DNA from: Purpureocillium takamizusanense
Lineage: Eukaryota; Ascomycota; Sordariomycetes; Hypocreales; Ophiocordycipitaceae
Assembly: GCF_022605165.1 (NCBI RefSeq)
Contig: NC_063071.1
Span: 1,488,001 to 1,552,000, forward strand
Length of the DNA stretch: 64,000 bases
Reading direction: 5' to 3'
Shown here: positions 22,283-34,120 of the stretch, piece by piece
Layout of the letters: each line of letters starts with the position of its first letter
Position numbering within the stretch: position 1 is the stretch's first letter
Notes under the pieces: generated by a model
Databases searched by the model: none
Told to the model about the DNA's origin: nothing
What the model saw: only the letters and a program-made list of their open reading frames with translations
Translations under genes and position numbers: made by a program

Positions 22283-23974
22283 ATGACTAAACCCTCTCGC
22301 GGGCCTTCACTCCTTCAGGCCCGTGAGGACGCTCGCTCTCATCCGCATCCGCACTCTTTATTTCATCGTCATCGCCAGCCAGGCGACCCACGCGCCACGC
22401 CGCAAACACACCACGAACACCATCGTTACCCACACCAAGCAGCCGCCGACGACGGGCCTTGTGCCGAGCACGAGGCCGACGACACGGCCCAAGCTTCTTC
22501 GACGGCGTTTGCACACGACATCGGCGGCGACGTGATCCAACGTGACGGAGCGTCCCACGCCCCCGGCGTTGACACCGTTGTCAATGTCATAAAGGACCCA
22601 GGTAGTCCATTTGTTACTCGCGTCGTTCAGACCGTCTCACTCGTTCACGTCGTCGACCCCTGGGGCTCAGCCTGGGAGACTCAAACTGTCCTCGGGCCGC
22701 CCAGCACCATCGTCGTCGATACTTCAGGCAATACCGTCGCCGTGTCTGCTGCCGGTGTTCAGGCCACCATCGCCGCCTTCGGCGTAACGCCGAGCACTGC
22801 AGCGACCACGGCCCCGCGTTCTTCGGACACCGGCACAACGGCGCCGTCTACCACGATATCATCTCAGGCGTCCAGCCTGACGTCCGCTCCTTCGCACAGC
22901 GCATCTATATATCCCACCATCAGTGGGCTTCGCAACGGAACAAACAGTAAGTTCTGCTGCGGGCGGCTCCGGTAGATTGTCGCCACCAATTGTCACCACT
23001 AACAACCTATCCTAGCCGTCGTTCACGGGAACTCTTCATTCGTTCATTCAAATGCTTCAGCCCATCGAGTTTCAGCGCTCTCCGCTGCCGCATCGCTCTC
23101 CTTCACCTCCACGAGCTCTGACTCGTCCACCTCGGAGTCATTGACGGCGACGACGACCGGCTTTAAGCGTTCGACGACATCGATCAGCGCTCACTCATCC
23201 ACCACTACTACCTCATCATCCTTTTCCCTCCAAGGCGGAGGTTTCGTAGCAACTACGCTCGCGGATGGAACTCAACCATCTCCCACATCTGACCCGGGCA
23301 CCCCTGCTCCCAATAACCTGACTCCGCAGCAAAAGCAGGTCATTGGCGGCGTGGTCGGGAGCATCGCGGGTGTCGCATTTTTCGCCCTCCTCATCTTACT
23401 CGCCATCAAGTACAAGCGGCGGAGAGATGGACGACAATTGATAGGAGAAGGCCATCCGGGTCAAACTGCGTCACGGAGTATCTCCGGCGGGGATGGTGGT
23501 CCCGGCACCTCAAGGACCATGGCCGAGAGGTCGGGTCCCTCCGCGGCGGTCACGGCTGCACTGGCCACATTAACGGGGAAACGAAATGCAAACAAAGCAG
23601 CTTCACCCCCCGAAGGGACGGAGCGAGGTTTCTACCGAGTGTCGGGCAGGAAACTAACTTCGGTCCTGCACACGGGCGGCGATGGATACTCGGATCCCAG
23701 AGAGAGCACCATCAGTGGCAGCTCAGATTACTATCGGGGCTCACAATCATTCGATCCCGCAACTGTCCAAGCCGGACATTTGGCGCTCGGCGTACCGATG
23801 CGTCCTGTCAGCGGTGTGCCGGTCATGCGTTCTGGGCCTGCCCGCGTCCCCGTCACGGAAAACCCTTTCGACGACCCGACCACTCCTACGTCACCAATCG
23901 ACATGTCGGCTGGGAACGTGGCCTCTCGCGAGAGCCCACGGGCGCAGGGGTCGAGATTTCAAGAGGGAATTTGA
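22283..23974 (+). CDS. Ser/Thr-rich single-pass membrane protein (cell-wall-sensor-like), function unknown
   Basis: Exons 22283-22946 and 23016-23974 (69-bp intron) give 540 residues. Visible parts: a His/Arg-rich N-terminus without a signal peptide in this frame; a conserved-looking core with VVNVIKDPG and VVDPWGSAWETQTV; a long Ser/Thr-rich, probably O-glycosylated region; one transmembrane helix (GGVVGSIAGVAFFALLILLA, about residues 350-375) followed by KYKRRR; and a cytosolic tail of about 170 residues ending in ENPFDDPTTP-like sequence. The layout resembles Mid2/Wsc-type wall stress sensors and similar fungal proteins, but no sensor-specific cysteine domain is visible. The 5' end is uncertain because a signal-anchor-like stretch lies in another frame at about 22323-22400. 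Confidence 0.72.
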
Positions 23975-26900
23975 CGACGATTTTGATGTACATTTCTTCA
24001 CCGCATCTCGCGCAAGCCGCCTGTGCCTTATTCATGGCCCCTTTGGGGCTGTTGCCCTATGACGAGCCATCTCCGCGACATCACTGGGCGTTTCGACGGC
24101 GTGTTTATTGCTAGCTGAAGCGGGTACAATCAGTTGAATACAATGAACAGTGTCTTCAATTTGAAGACAACCTGCAAAACATTGCCCCATTTTGTGAATG
24201 TGTGACCTGTAGATTGATCTTGAAACGTAACTACATTTTGGCTGAGTGTTTGCGAGGGGCGACGATCTGCTCGAGTCCACGGCTGGCGCGCGCTGAAAGA
24301 CCCTTCTTTGACAAGGGCCTGCAAGTGCTTCGTACCGTACTGTAAGTGCCAATACAGTACAGTACCAATGGCCTCGCGGAGTGCGTGCCACACGTTGGCA
24401 CCGTTCGACTTCTAGAATTTGAGGCTCTGTGCTCCCTCGCCTGCTCCCCAGCCGAGGTGGCTCTAAATTTAGGCAGGGAGTCAAAAATAGCGCCAGCCTC
24501 AACTACGCCATGCTGACTGTTGAAATGGCTGGCGGAGAGTGCCGGGTGGCGGCCACACGATATACCTACGCACCCGGCGCCCAGAGCAACGAGGGAGCCG
24601 TGCGGCGCCCGCCCGCCCTCTTAATCACGACGTGGGCGGGATGAAGGCACGAGGAGCGATCTAGACCCACGTTTCGAGCAAAGCATGCGAAAGTTCAAGT
24701 GAGGCGGCCTTGACTGAGAAAGAGAAGGTCCGTTTCGTGACTGACTGTTGACTGTTGTAGCCTGAGTAACCGCGAGCGGTGCGCACGGCCTTTACTCGTC
24801 GCAATGCTGGCTTCTTGAGACGGCAGTGAAACGACTTACGACGAACAGGGTGGTGAGCCTCCCTCCGTGCCGCCCAGGAATGACGCAGCAGTCTGGGGTT
24901 TGAGGGGCTGAGAATTGACAAATCTCGGGGTCCAGCCCGCTTTTCTGCACCGCCTCCCCGTCGACTACGTACGTCGTAGCGCGGGGCCGCAGGTAGGCAG
25001 GCATGTAGGTAGCAGGCAGCGGCAGCGGCGGCGTTTGGCGGAGCGGAGTCTGAGCTTCGTGGGGCGTGGCCGTGAAAAACGCGACAAATAAGCCATGATG
25101 ATGACTCGAATTGCATACCACATAGTCTTGCCGCACGGCACAGTATACCTGTCAGCGTTGGTCAGAGATAGATCAAGCTTGCCAAGCCCCTCTCGGGACG
25201 GTTAAAGCCGATTTCATCGGACCAATACTGCGGAGAATACCATTATCGGCTGCAGAGAGACTCGGAGAGATGTCCATTCCGCCTGAGCAGTTCCTGACAG
25301 ACATGGGCGGATTGTGCCAAGGCCGCTGCGCTCGCTCTGAAGCACATCCGAGTCGAGACCAGGGTATCATCAGCACACGCGATGACTAGGAGCCAAGCAG
25401 CATGAAAACCTTGACCACCGAACGAGCTGGCGGTGCTGGCCGGTGTTTGAACGCTTTGATATTCGTCATGCCCTCTGCAGGGGCACTCGAGCAGGAGAGC
25501 GGTGCGCTGCGGCCCACGTGCGAGACGATTCGGGCTAGCCAAGACAGGAGATGCAGCGACATATCACGATCGAATCGTTGCACGATTGGCTAGACGGGCT
25601 GTGGTGTTTCGTGGTACTTTACTGTCTCGGCGGATAAGGAGCGTCAGAGAACGAGGCTAGCCCCGGAACACGGCATCTGCCTTGAGCACGTCAATGGCTT
25701 CAGGTTTGGAGATGAACCGGAGACGATGCTGGCGAGGCCAGCATCTTTGACCCGGACCAATGGTGGGTCTGAAACCAAAGAACCTAAACTCGTTCATCCG
25801 ACACTCATTTTAGTGGGTGGATGGCCCGGCGATGTCTTGAAGCGTCCCTGGCGCATGATATAGACTCTGGACGGCAGGTCAACGACTATGGGATTTGGCC
25901 GGGCCGTCACATGGCGGCTGACGGCACTGAGATCTGATGTAGGAACACAAATGCCCACGCGCAGAAGACACACGGGATAGCGCGAGTGGTCGCGCGTACT
26001 CACCGATACCAGAGAAGATATGATGTCAAGCCGTCGATTTTGTTCACGTCTCAGGGCGATGAGCCAAAACATCAAACAGCCCCAAGGTGGCTAGACTGGG
26101 TACCATTGTCGTGGCAGGTACCAAGTTAGATGCCCGACCGCCAACTCGGTGGACCCATGGCAGGGAGAAAGTCAAGACATCCCGCAAGTTCTCTAGGTGC
26201 AGATTCGCGCCGTGAAGTCAAGGTGGACCCTGTCGACAGGTGGCTTGCAAGAGAGTGGTGCGGCCGTGCGTCTGAGAGGCCACCGACGGAGAACAGGCGG
26301 CCTGGCCCAGAAGGGGGTTAGAATCGTCGTCGGTCATGACCACCATCCATGGACTGACCATGCTCCACGGATGCCGACTGCGCCTCCACGGAGCGCGCGC
26401 GCGCATGGCCTGGGTCGCGGGCTCCTGCTAAGAACGGCCGGCCGCCGCGCCTGCACACGCGGCAGGCGAGGTGATTCCGGCTGCTGGGACGGTCACTGCT
26501 TGGGGGCGCATCGCTGACGGTAAATGGCTTTATATAGGTGTTGCGGCGTGAGGAGAGGCAGCGCCGTAGAAGAAAATAGAAGCGCGGGTGGAGTGATTCC
26601 AGTGCACGCTTGGATGGACGGGATGTCGGGACGAAGGACGTCCCTTGGTATCGCGGCGCAAGGCGTGTGAGACGGGAGCTGCCTGCCTGAGAAAGGTACA
26701 CCAAGCCGAGGCAGGTGCGGCGAGGCAAGTACTAAATGGTTTGTCAAGTTGGAAGCCAAGTCAAGGCAAGCCAAGCCAAGCCGAATCGCAGGACAGGAGA
26801 GCGCGAGGCAGGTCAGACCAGGGTGCGGCAGGTGCGCTCCTTCCTAGTGGTGGTGCTGCCGCTGCCGATTCGATGCAGACTCCAAGCGTCTTACGTTAGT

Positions 26901-27981
26901 GTGTGTGTGTCTTCCCCTTCTCCAACCAGACCAGAACTGACCCTGCCCGTTGAATTCCCGCCTCGCCCGGGCTTGGGAGTTCAGGTTCCATGCGGTCCCC
27001 GTCGGTCAGGCAGCCCCGGAGGCCACCCCAGCCAGGTCGGGCCACACCCAGGCCAGGCCACCCAAAAGGCACTAACTTTAGTGCCGCTCGTTCGGGCTCT
27101 TCTTCTTCCATGGAGTCGATTGCAGCAGCCGCCCGCCCGTTGACGCGTTAATAATTTGTCTTGCTGCGTCAGGGCCAAGAGTCAGCCCACCCTTTCGTCT
27201 TAATTGCCGGTGCCGTCCACGTCCTCGTCCAGGCTCGCTCACCGTCCATCATTCCCCGCGGTCTCGTTCGTTCCCTGCCCGCTTCCTGCTGCTCACAGTC
27301 AAAGCACGTACGCACGCACGCACGCAACACTTGGGCAACTCGCGCCGGCTGCGCAGACTGACGCCCTGACTGGCCCGTGCTGCCGCGATTCGACTCGGCC
27401 ATCTATCTGGTACTACTACTACTACTACTTCTACTACCACCACCGAGGAACGGCACCCGACTTGTACGCAGCGACCATTATAGGACTCGAGTACTACTGC
27501 TGTTCTGCGCTGCGCAGTACTTGGTGCCCTTCAACCAACGTACTACTTACCTTGGGTGGCCGCATTGGACCTCACGGCACTAGTCGAGCAGCCTCTGGGC
27601 AGTCGATTCGTCCCCGCCACCCGCCGCTCTCGACAACGGCTGAGCGTTCTGGCCCAGCAAACCCCCCTGCTGTCGCCTCGGCCTCTGCATCACCTTACCA
27701 TTCGATCCCCGTGCGACCGACCAAAACCTTGCAAGAACCGAGAGCCTGCGGCTGTGACGGCGTAAAGTCTCCACGAATACGCAGCCTTCCGCCTCGACCA
27801 ACCGACCAGCTGCCCCTCGATCCAGGCATACAGCCTCGGCCAACACTTAGCCTACCGTGCGCCTGGGACTGCTTCCGTGCGGGCCGCGCTCGACGCACCT
27901 CTGGCCTTGCTCCCCTGGCCTCGCCCGTTCGTCAACGACGACTTCCAACCACGTTCGCCGCCCCCGGCTTGAGACGCCGCC
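23975..27981. other. 4-kb intergenic region upstream of the Zn2Cys6 gene
   Basis: Contains a spaced inverted repeat GTACTGTA/TACAGTAC (24337-24360), short GT and CAAGC-type repeats near 26760-26910 and a TAC repeat (27411-27428). The last kilobase is likely promoter and leader of the transcription-factor gene. Open frames such as 27204-28148 (plus) overlap the real start in another frame and lack family features. No gene called. Confidence 0.6.
27411..27440. repeat. TAC trinucleotide repeat
   Basis: Six TAC units followed by imperfect copies, about 550 bp upstream of the transcription-factor start. Confidence 0.9.
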
Positions 27982-30900
27982 ATGGACCACATGGGCTTCC
28001 AAATACCGGGCATGGCGCCGCCGCCATTGCTCAATCAGCCGCCCCAGATCTTCGGGTCGTACGGCCCAGACGGCCTACCACAAATGCCTCCCGAACTGGC
28101 CTCGCACATGTTCCCCGACGCTCACCTGCTCATGGAGGACACCAATGAGGCCAAGAGACGGCGCATTGCTAGGGTGCGTCGACCCTCAACCCCAGCCGTG
28201 GTGGCGAGCGTATATGCTGACCCCGACCTATGTCTAGGCCTGCGACATGTGCCGCAAAAAGAAGATCAAGTGCGACGGCAAGCTTCCCTCTTGCACGCAT
28301 TGCATCAACTACAAGACCGAATGCGTCTTTACGCAAGTAGAAAAGAAGCGCAGCCCTCCCAAGGGGTATGATCTGATGCTTGCCCACCGTCGTAGCTTTA
28401 GACGCTGACGCATCCCCAGTGCCAAATACATTGAGGGTTTGGAGAACCGATTAGGACGGATGGAGCACCTTCTGCGCCTTTCAGGTTCGTTTGGACCAGC
28501 AGTACACCGCGCGTGTGACAACAGTCACTGACCATTCCTGCAGGGCTTTTGGGAGAGGATGAAAATGGCGCCACTGACCTAGGAGAGCTGGAAAGGAAGC
28601 TCACTGAGAAGACTCGACAGGCGTCCATGGCAGCAACAGCCTCGAATCCGACGTCCCCGTCCCTAGGCACCGCCGCGGCGGAAACCACGTCGACGCCGCA
28701 AAGCGCGTTGACGTCACCAGAGCCGGCCAAGGAGAGCCACAAGGACGATAAGCGCAAGTCCATCACGCCAGCGGAGGACAGTCAAGGGGAAGAGGAAGTC
28801 GAGGCTTTGTCTGAGATGATGTGCTCACTCGTTACCAACCAATGCGGTGAAACTCGGTACATCGGTGAGTGAGCCGGAAGCAACACTATCGTAAGCACTG
28901 TGCCGTTATTGACTAGGCGACCAAGGATCTTCGTCCGGCTTCTCGATCTTCTCGCCGAGGGGCATACAATGGGTGAATGAAAAGACGGGCGACAACTCCT
29001 TCTCAAAGATGATATCTGAGGTATCGGTGGACGACCACAAGTGGACCAACTGGAAACCTGAGGTCTTTGGCGACCTCTTCCAGCGACCTGTGTTCAGAGC
29101 TCTGCCGCCCAAGCCCGAGGCCCTATCGCTTCTCAACGACTACTTTGAGAACTTCAACTGCATGTTCCCCCTCTTTCATCAACCCACCTTCATGCACCTC
29201 GTCGAACGCCAATACTCTTCCGACCCTTACCAGGGTTCGGGATGGTGGGCCAGCCTGAACTGCGCCCTGGCAATCGCGCACCGTCTCCGCGTCATGAGCA
29301 ACCTTGTCCCACAAGAGGAAGACGAAAAGGCTTGGGCGTATCTGAAGAACGCCATGGGTGTCTTTTCGGAACTAGCAATGCGTAATACGGACTTGCTAAG
29401 CGTCCAGGCTCTCCTGGGCATGTCGCTGTTCATGCAAGGTACACCGAACCCACAACCGACGTCGCTCCTGATCGCTGCCGCCATCCGCCTGTCACACAGC
29501 ATTGGCCTGCACAAGCGCGGTACGGGTTTCAACCTGAACCCCATCGAGATTGAACAGCGCAAGCGAGTCTTTTGGATTGCCTATATGCTTGACAAGGATC
29601 TGAGCTTGCGTTCCGGACGACCCGCCGTCCAGGATGACGACGACATGAACGTGGATCTTCCAGACGCCGACCCCGAGGATAACATCGGCAACATTCCCCT
29701 AGCTGATGGCAAGGGCAAAATGAACCTCTTCCGCATCATGTGCGAATTCACCGTCATTGAGAGCAACGTTTACAAGCGCTTGTACTCCACCAAGGCGACG
29801 AAGCAATCCGCCGGAGAGCTTCTCAACACCATAGGCGAGCTTGATCAGGAGCTCGAGGAATGGAAGGACAAGATCCCCATCGACTTCCGACCCGAACATG
29901 AGATTAGGGCATCACACACGCCCCTGATCTTACATATTGTCATGCTACACTTCACCTACTACAACTGCTTGACGACCATCCATAGGATGTCGATTCATCA
30001 CGGGTTCTGGACAAGTAGACTATCAAACTACGCCATCCAGGGTCTCAATGCTCGGCCGCTCAACCCAAGAATCTTTTCATCTGCCGCGCTCTGCACGGCA
30101 GCCGCGAGGGCCTCTATCTCGCTGTTGAAATACGTGCCTCAGGGAGACTTTAGCTGCGTTTGGTGAGTCTTCTACTAACCCCTATATGCTTTGCCTATCG
30201 TGCTAACACGACGGCAGGATGATCTTGTACTTTCCTGTGTCCGCACTCATGACGTTGTTCAGCAACATTCTCCAAAACCCACTCGACCCCCGAGCCAAGT
30301 CCGACACGCGGCTGATGAACTTGGTCGTGACGTTCCTGTCCATGTTGGGGCAAGAGGCAGAGCAAGGAGGCGTGCACCGGATGCTAAGCGTCTGCTCCGA
30401 GTTTGTGCGCATCGCCAAAGTTGTCATTGAGAAGGCGGAGAAGGACCAGTCTTCTCGTCGCAAGCGGAAGAACGTCGATGCCCCGAGCAAGCCGTCGGCG
30501 CAGCCAACAACGCCCAGCAAGCCTGCGAACGTGCCAGCAGCCAGTGGCCTGTCAACCGACACTCCCCGGCCAGCAACTGCGACTACCTCTACGCCGACAC
30601 CCATGACCATTCCTGCTACCATGGCCAACTCACACCTCTCCCCGGGGTCGGGGTCCGATCGCGGGAGCTCACATGGGCCTGCCACCGGCACAGGGTCGTC
30701 GATGAACGAGCCGTCACCCTCCATTAGCTCAGCAGGGTGGCCGCAAGAGTTCCAGTTGCCCCAAAACGGAGACCTCGAGTCGTATAGTAACATGCAGGGC
30801 CTCGTCGGTGCGGTCCAGTCCCCTCCCTTGCCTACGGCGGCCGGCCCTTTCCAGCAGCCTCTGTTGCCGCCAGATCTGTTTGGACTCCCCGCCACGTTCG

Positions 30901-30995
30901 ACTGGAGCTGGGCCGAGATGAGCGGCGGCGCCTATCCGACAGTCGAAAATGGCAACTTTGGCGAAGGCGATCGTGACATGGGCGGTCAGCAGTAG
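27982..30995 (+). CDS. Zn2Cys6 fungal-specific transcription factor
   Basis: Six exons: 27982-28173, 28238-28365, 28420-28484, 28544-28864, 28917-30162, 30218-30995; lengths sum to 909 residues. The zinc cluster has cysteines at residues 66, 69, 76, 83, 86 and 93 (C-x2-C-x6-C-x6-C-x2-C-x6-C), preceded by a basic KRRR stretch and followed by a short coiled coil ([13 protein letters not shown]) that should mediate dimerisation. The middle contains the fungal_trans regulatory domain (PF04082 pattern): [15 protein letters not shown], the [11 protein letters not shown] block, [15 protein letters not shown], and [20 protein letters not shown]. The C-terminal 250 residues are Pro/Ser/Thr-rich and probably activating. 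Introns 1-3 split the DNA-binding region. The family is certain; the regulated pathway is not evident and no pathway cluster adjoins it. Confidence 0.95.
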
Positions 30996-32298
30996 TGCCG
31001 CCTAGTGATGATCCTCCCCCTCACATCAGCACCTGAAGACGTCAACTTCCACCAGGCGCGCCGACGAGCATTCACGGTGGTGTAGTGCATGCCCCTCACC
31101 CCTGACGAGTTACGGGATACGAGATACCACACCTCACGCTTTGCACTCTTCTTTTATTTAATTTTTTCGTCTTTGTATCTTGAATCAGACTTTTGACATC
31201 TTTATTTCCATTTTACTGGTCGAATCTCCTCTTCATTCTTGGGTTATAGAGTCATCACGGACTGGTTTCTACTGCCGGGCGAACGTGGTTCAAGAGCATG
31301 CATGGGTAGGAGGGGCACCTACCCCGGCGGGCGGGTATGTTGGGCTCTACTCCCTGGTGAATGTGTATTTAGTGTCTAGAAAATGCTTTGTGCAGAAAAA
31401 GACAAGAAGTGGCGAGAGTAATGGAGGCCCCCTTGTGAGAGGCATGTGCGGTGACTACACATGGTCGGCTATCCGAAGCTGACCGACCATGACCTTTGCA
31501 TGGCGCCAACACCACTTGCCATGTCACCAACCAGTCAAGTCGTGACATGTTTGCATATCCGCTGTCCGCGAGCGGTTTGTCTCTTTTGTTACCTGCATCT
31601 ACCTCTGCGGCTGGCGCTCAAAGTCATGGCCAGGTGAATGAAGCCCCAGCCCCCGGCGGCCGGCCCACAGAGCAATCAATGGCAGGCAGGCAGGGCAGGT
31701 CAGCAGAGGCCCCCATCCACCGGACGTGACGACCATTGCACGCATGTGCCCACCGGCCTGGAACCGCCGGGCGCGACTCCTTGTCGCCGGCTTTCACCGC
31801 GAGGAGCCTTGAAAACCACGAAAACCCCGAAAGCGCAGAGAAACACAATTCGCAGGGGGAAATAAAGACGCAGCTGCAAGCGCAGACTGCCATTCGTGAA
31901 CCTTTCCGGGCCATATTTACCTATCCGCCAACGCCGTGCTTGTCAAAGGGCCAAAAACAAAAGGTGGCAAACAAGGGCCGGAACCTGGCCTCCTGGATTC
32001 AATGAGACCGAAATGCAAAGACACACAGACCGTGTCCTCTGCGTGTGCCGGGACCCCTCATGCATCGTATCATACCCCCCCTGTACATGTCATTATAACC
32101 GATGCCCGAAAAGACTTTTTTGTGACTGTTCCACCTCAGTCTTGCGCGGAAGAACCAGTGCAGTAGGCATTCTTGTTCGGTGAGCACCTTGCGTGCTGTG
32201 TTTCCGATGGAAAGCGAACGTCTCGCCGCGAGGGCGTCCGAGAGCGAGGAAATCGAATGGGTATCTCTTGGGCAGAAACGGGAAACGCAACGTCGAAC
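30996..32298. other. Convergent intergenic region (1.3 kb)
   Basis: 3' flanks of the Zn2Cys6 gene and of Med19. An AT-rich stretch at about 31150-31215 is a likely polyadenylation region of the plus-strand gene. No supported gene. Confidence 0.6.
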
Positions 32299-33484
32299 TC
32301 ACGCCCCAACCATGCCGGGCCCGTAACTCTGTTGACGCATGGTGGGATAGGGAGGCGTGCTCCCCGAGCTCTGTGTCGCGTCAGAGATGTGCAAGCCATC
32401 GTCGCCTCGATCTGGGACGCCCACCTTTTTGCGCCGTTTCTGCCCGCCCTCGCCCTCTCCTGTAGAGTATCCCGTATCGTCATCAGGGAACCCCTCTTGG
32501 TAGCCTTCGTAGCTAGAATCCCCGTACGACCTCTTCTTGATATTCCGCCGCGGCCTCAAAAGGTCCTGCCCCGTCGGCACCTGCGGCTTCGAACGGCCCA
32601 TGGAGTTCGGCGACGCGGCCAACGGTGTGTTGGGCGCCGATGGCTTCGCAGACACGGGCTTGGACGCCTCACCGCTGCCCGGGGCGACGTCGCCCAAGAC
32701 AGAGCTATCCCAAATGCCCTTGGGAATAGGGCCCTTGGCCATGGTCATGGCGCGTCCCATGGCAGACAGGGTAGCTTGCGAGAGCCCGTCGTTGATCTCA
32801 CGGCCCTTGACCTGATGAACATTCCACTCGAGCTCGGGCACCTGTAGCATTGCCAAGAAGTCGGAGGGCTCGCCTTCCTTCTTCTTGTGGACATCAAAAT
32901 GCCCAGCGACACCTAATCGCTTGATGTGCCCCTTGTACGTCTTGCGCAAGGCGTTTTTCTCGCCGTTTGGCTTTTCACGAGCAACTTCGGCGGCCAAGCC
33001 GGTGAGGCCGTATTTGGCGTACAGGTCCTCCGAGGTTCGCGGGTGAGGCTCCGGATGCACTAGACAGGGCAGTGTCAACAAACAATCTCCTGCTGGCCTT
33101 GCCGCGGGCGACGCCGCCCCCGTAATCCGGCAAGAGCACAAGTACAGATAAGAGAGAGAGAGCCGTCTTACGAGTTTGGCAAAGCAGATATTTATCGCCT
33201 ACATCGAGATGTAGGTCCTCAATACCCAGCTTGCGGTCCTCGATGTGCATCTTCTTCTGGTCTCGGTCGCCAACGTCGTCCAACGGCCGCTTCCTTTTGT
33301 GCGGCGTCTCCTCAGACATGGCCGCGTCGTGCTGCGAGTTGCAGCCGTTGACGCTATGTGCGGGGGTGGGGAGCGTCGCGGTGCTGGTCGCGGCGGAGGC
33401 GGCAGAAAGTGCCGTCATCGGGTCCGAGGAGGTGGCGGGCGAAAAGTTGCAGGGACTCTGTGGCGTCTGGGGGTGGAAAGACAT
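32299..33484 (-). CDS. ROX3: Mediator complex subunit 19 (Rox3)
   Basis: Exons (minus) 33484-33172 and 33059-32299, intron 112 bp, 357 residues. Med19/Rox3 is a head-module subunit linking sequence-specific activators to RNA polymerase II, acting in the nucleus. The fungal Rox3 core is clear after the intron: [17 protein letters not shown], then [16 protein letters not shown] and [10 protein letters not shown], followed by the [15 protein letters not shown] segment. The N-terminus is Ser/Thr/Pro-rich with a basic HKRKRP patch. The C-terminus has a [13 protein letters not shown] stretch and a basic KRRKK nuclear signal, both common in filamentous-fungal Med19. Length fits the family. Transcribed convergently with the Zn2Cys6 gene. 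Confidence 0.93.
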
Positions 33485-34100
33485 GATGGGGATGTCGCGA
33501 GCCGACGTGATGTGACGTGCCGTGATGGGCCGGGCGCGCGAGGCGAGGCGAGGCCGAAACGCGACGTCGGTGACGTGACTGACGTAGCGGGCAAGGCGAG
33601 TATTCGTCGGTGCGGTGGGTAGAGCGAGCGGCTATATGCGCAAGGCCGCTGGCCGAGGTGTCGCTGCGCTGCGATCTCGCTTCTGCTCAGGCTACCGACA
33701 TGCACAGCGATTTTTTCGTCGTCGGGCTGGGGCACGCGCTGCCGCGAAGCCGGTTGGTGTGCACGGCGAGCCGGAGAGCGAGGGAGCGGCAGCGGCGGCG
33801 GCGGCGGCGGCTCGGCGGTCGCGGGCAACGAGAGCAACGTCTTTGACGCAATCGAGAGCGGTCGTAGACTGGCGAGAGAGGGTCGTGAGGGGGTGTCGCG
33901 GGTCGGGTTGGTCGCTTGACAGAGGCTGGATGCGGAGGTGGTGATGAGGGAAGAGGTGGAGTTGACGGAGGCAAGGTTGTGATGGCCTGAAAGACGAGGC
34001 AATTTCCCGGGAAGAGCGAAGGCGAGTGGGCGGCGGCGACCACCCACACTCCCGTCTCCGTCAGTCACCCACACAGAGAGCTGGGCCGCGCTGCGCTGTG

Positions 34101-34120
34101 CTGGCTGGCTGGCTGGCTGG
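34101..34120. repeat. CTGG tetranucleotide repeat
   Basis: Five tandem CTGG units, upstream of Med19. Confidence 0.9.

Noticed and set aside
27204..28148. 314-codon plus-strand open frame overlapping the Zn2Cys6 start
   Set aside because: Out of frame with the zinc-cluster gene, low-complexity, no domain; probably the leader region.
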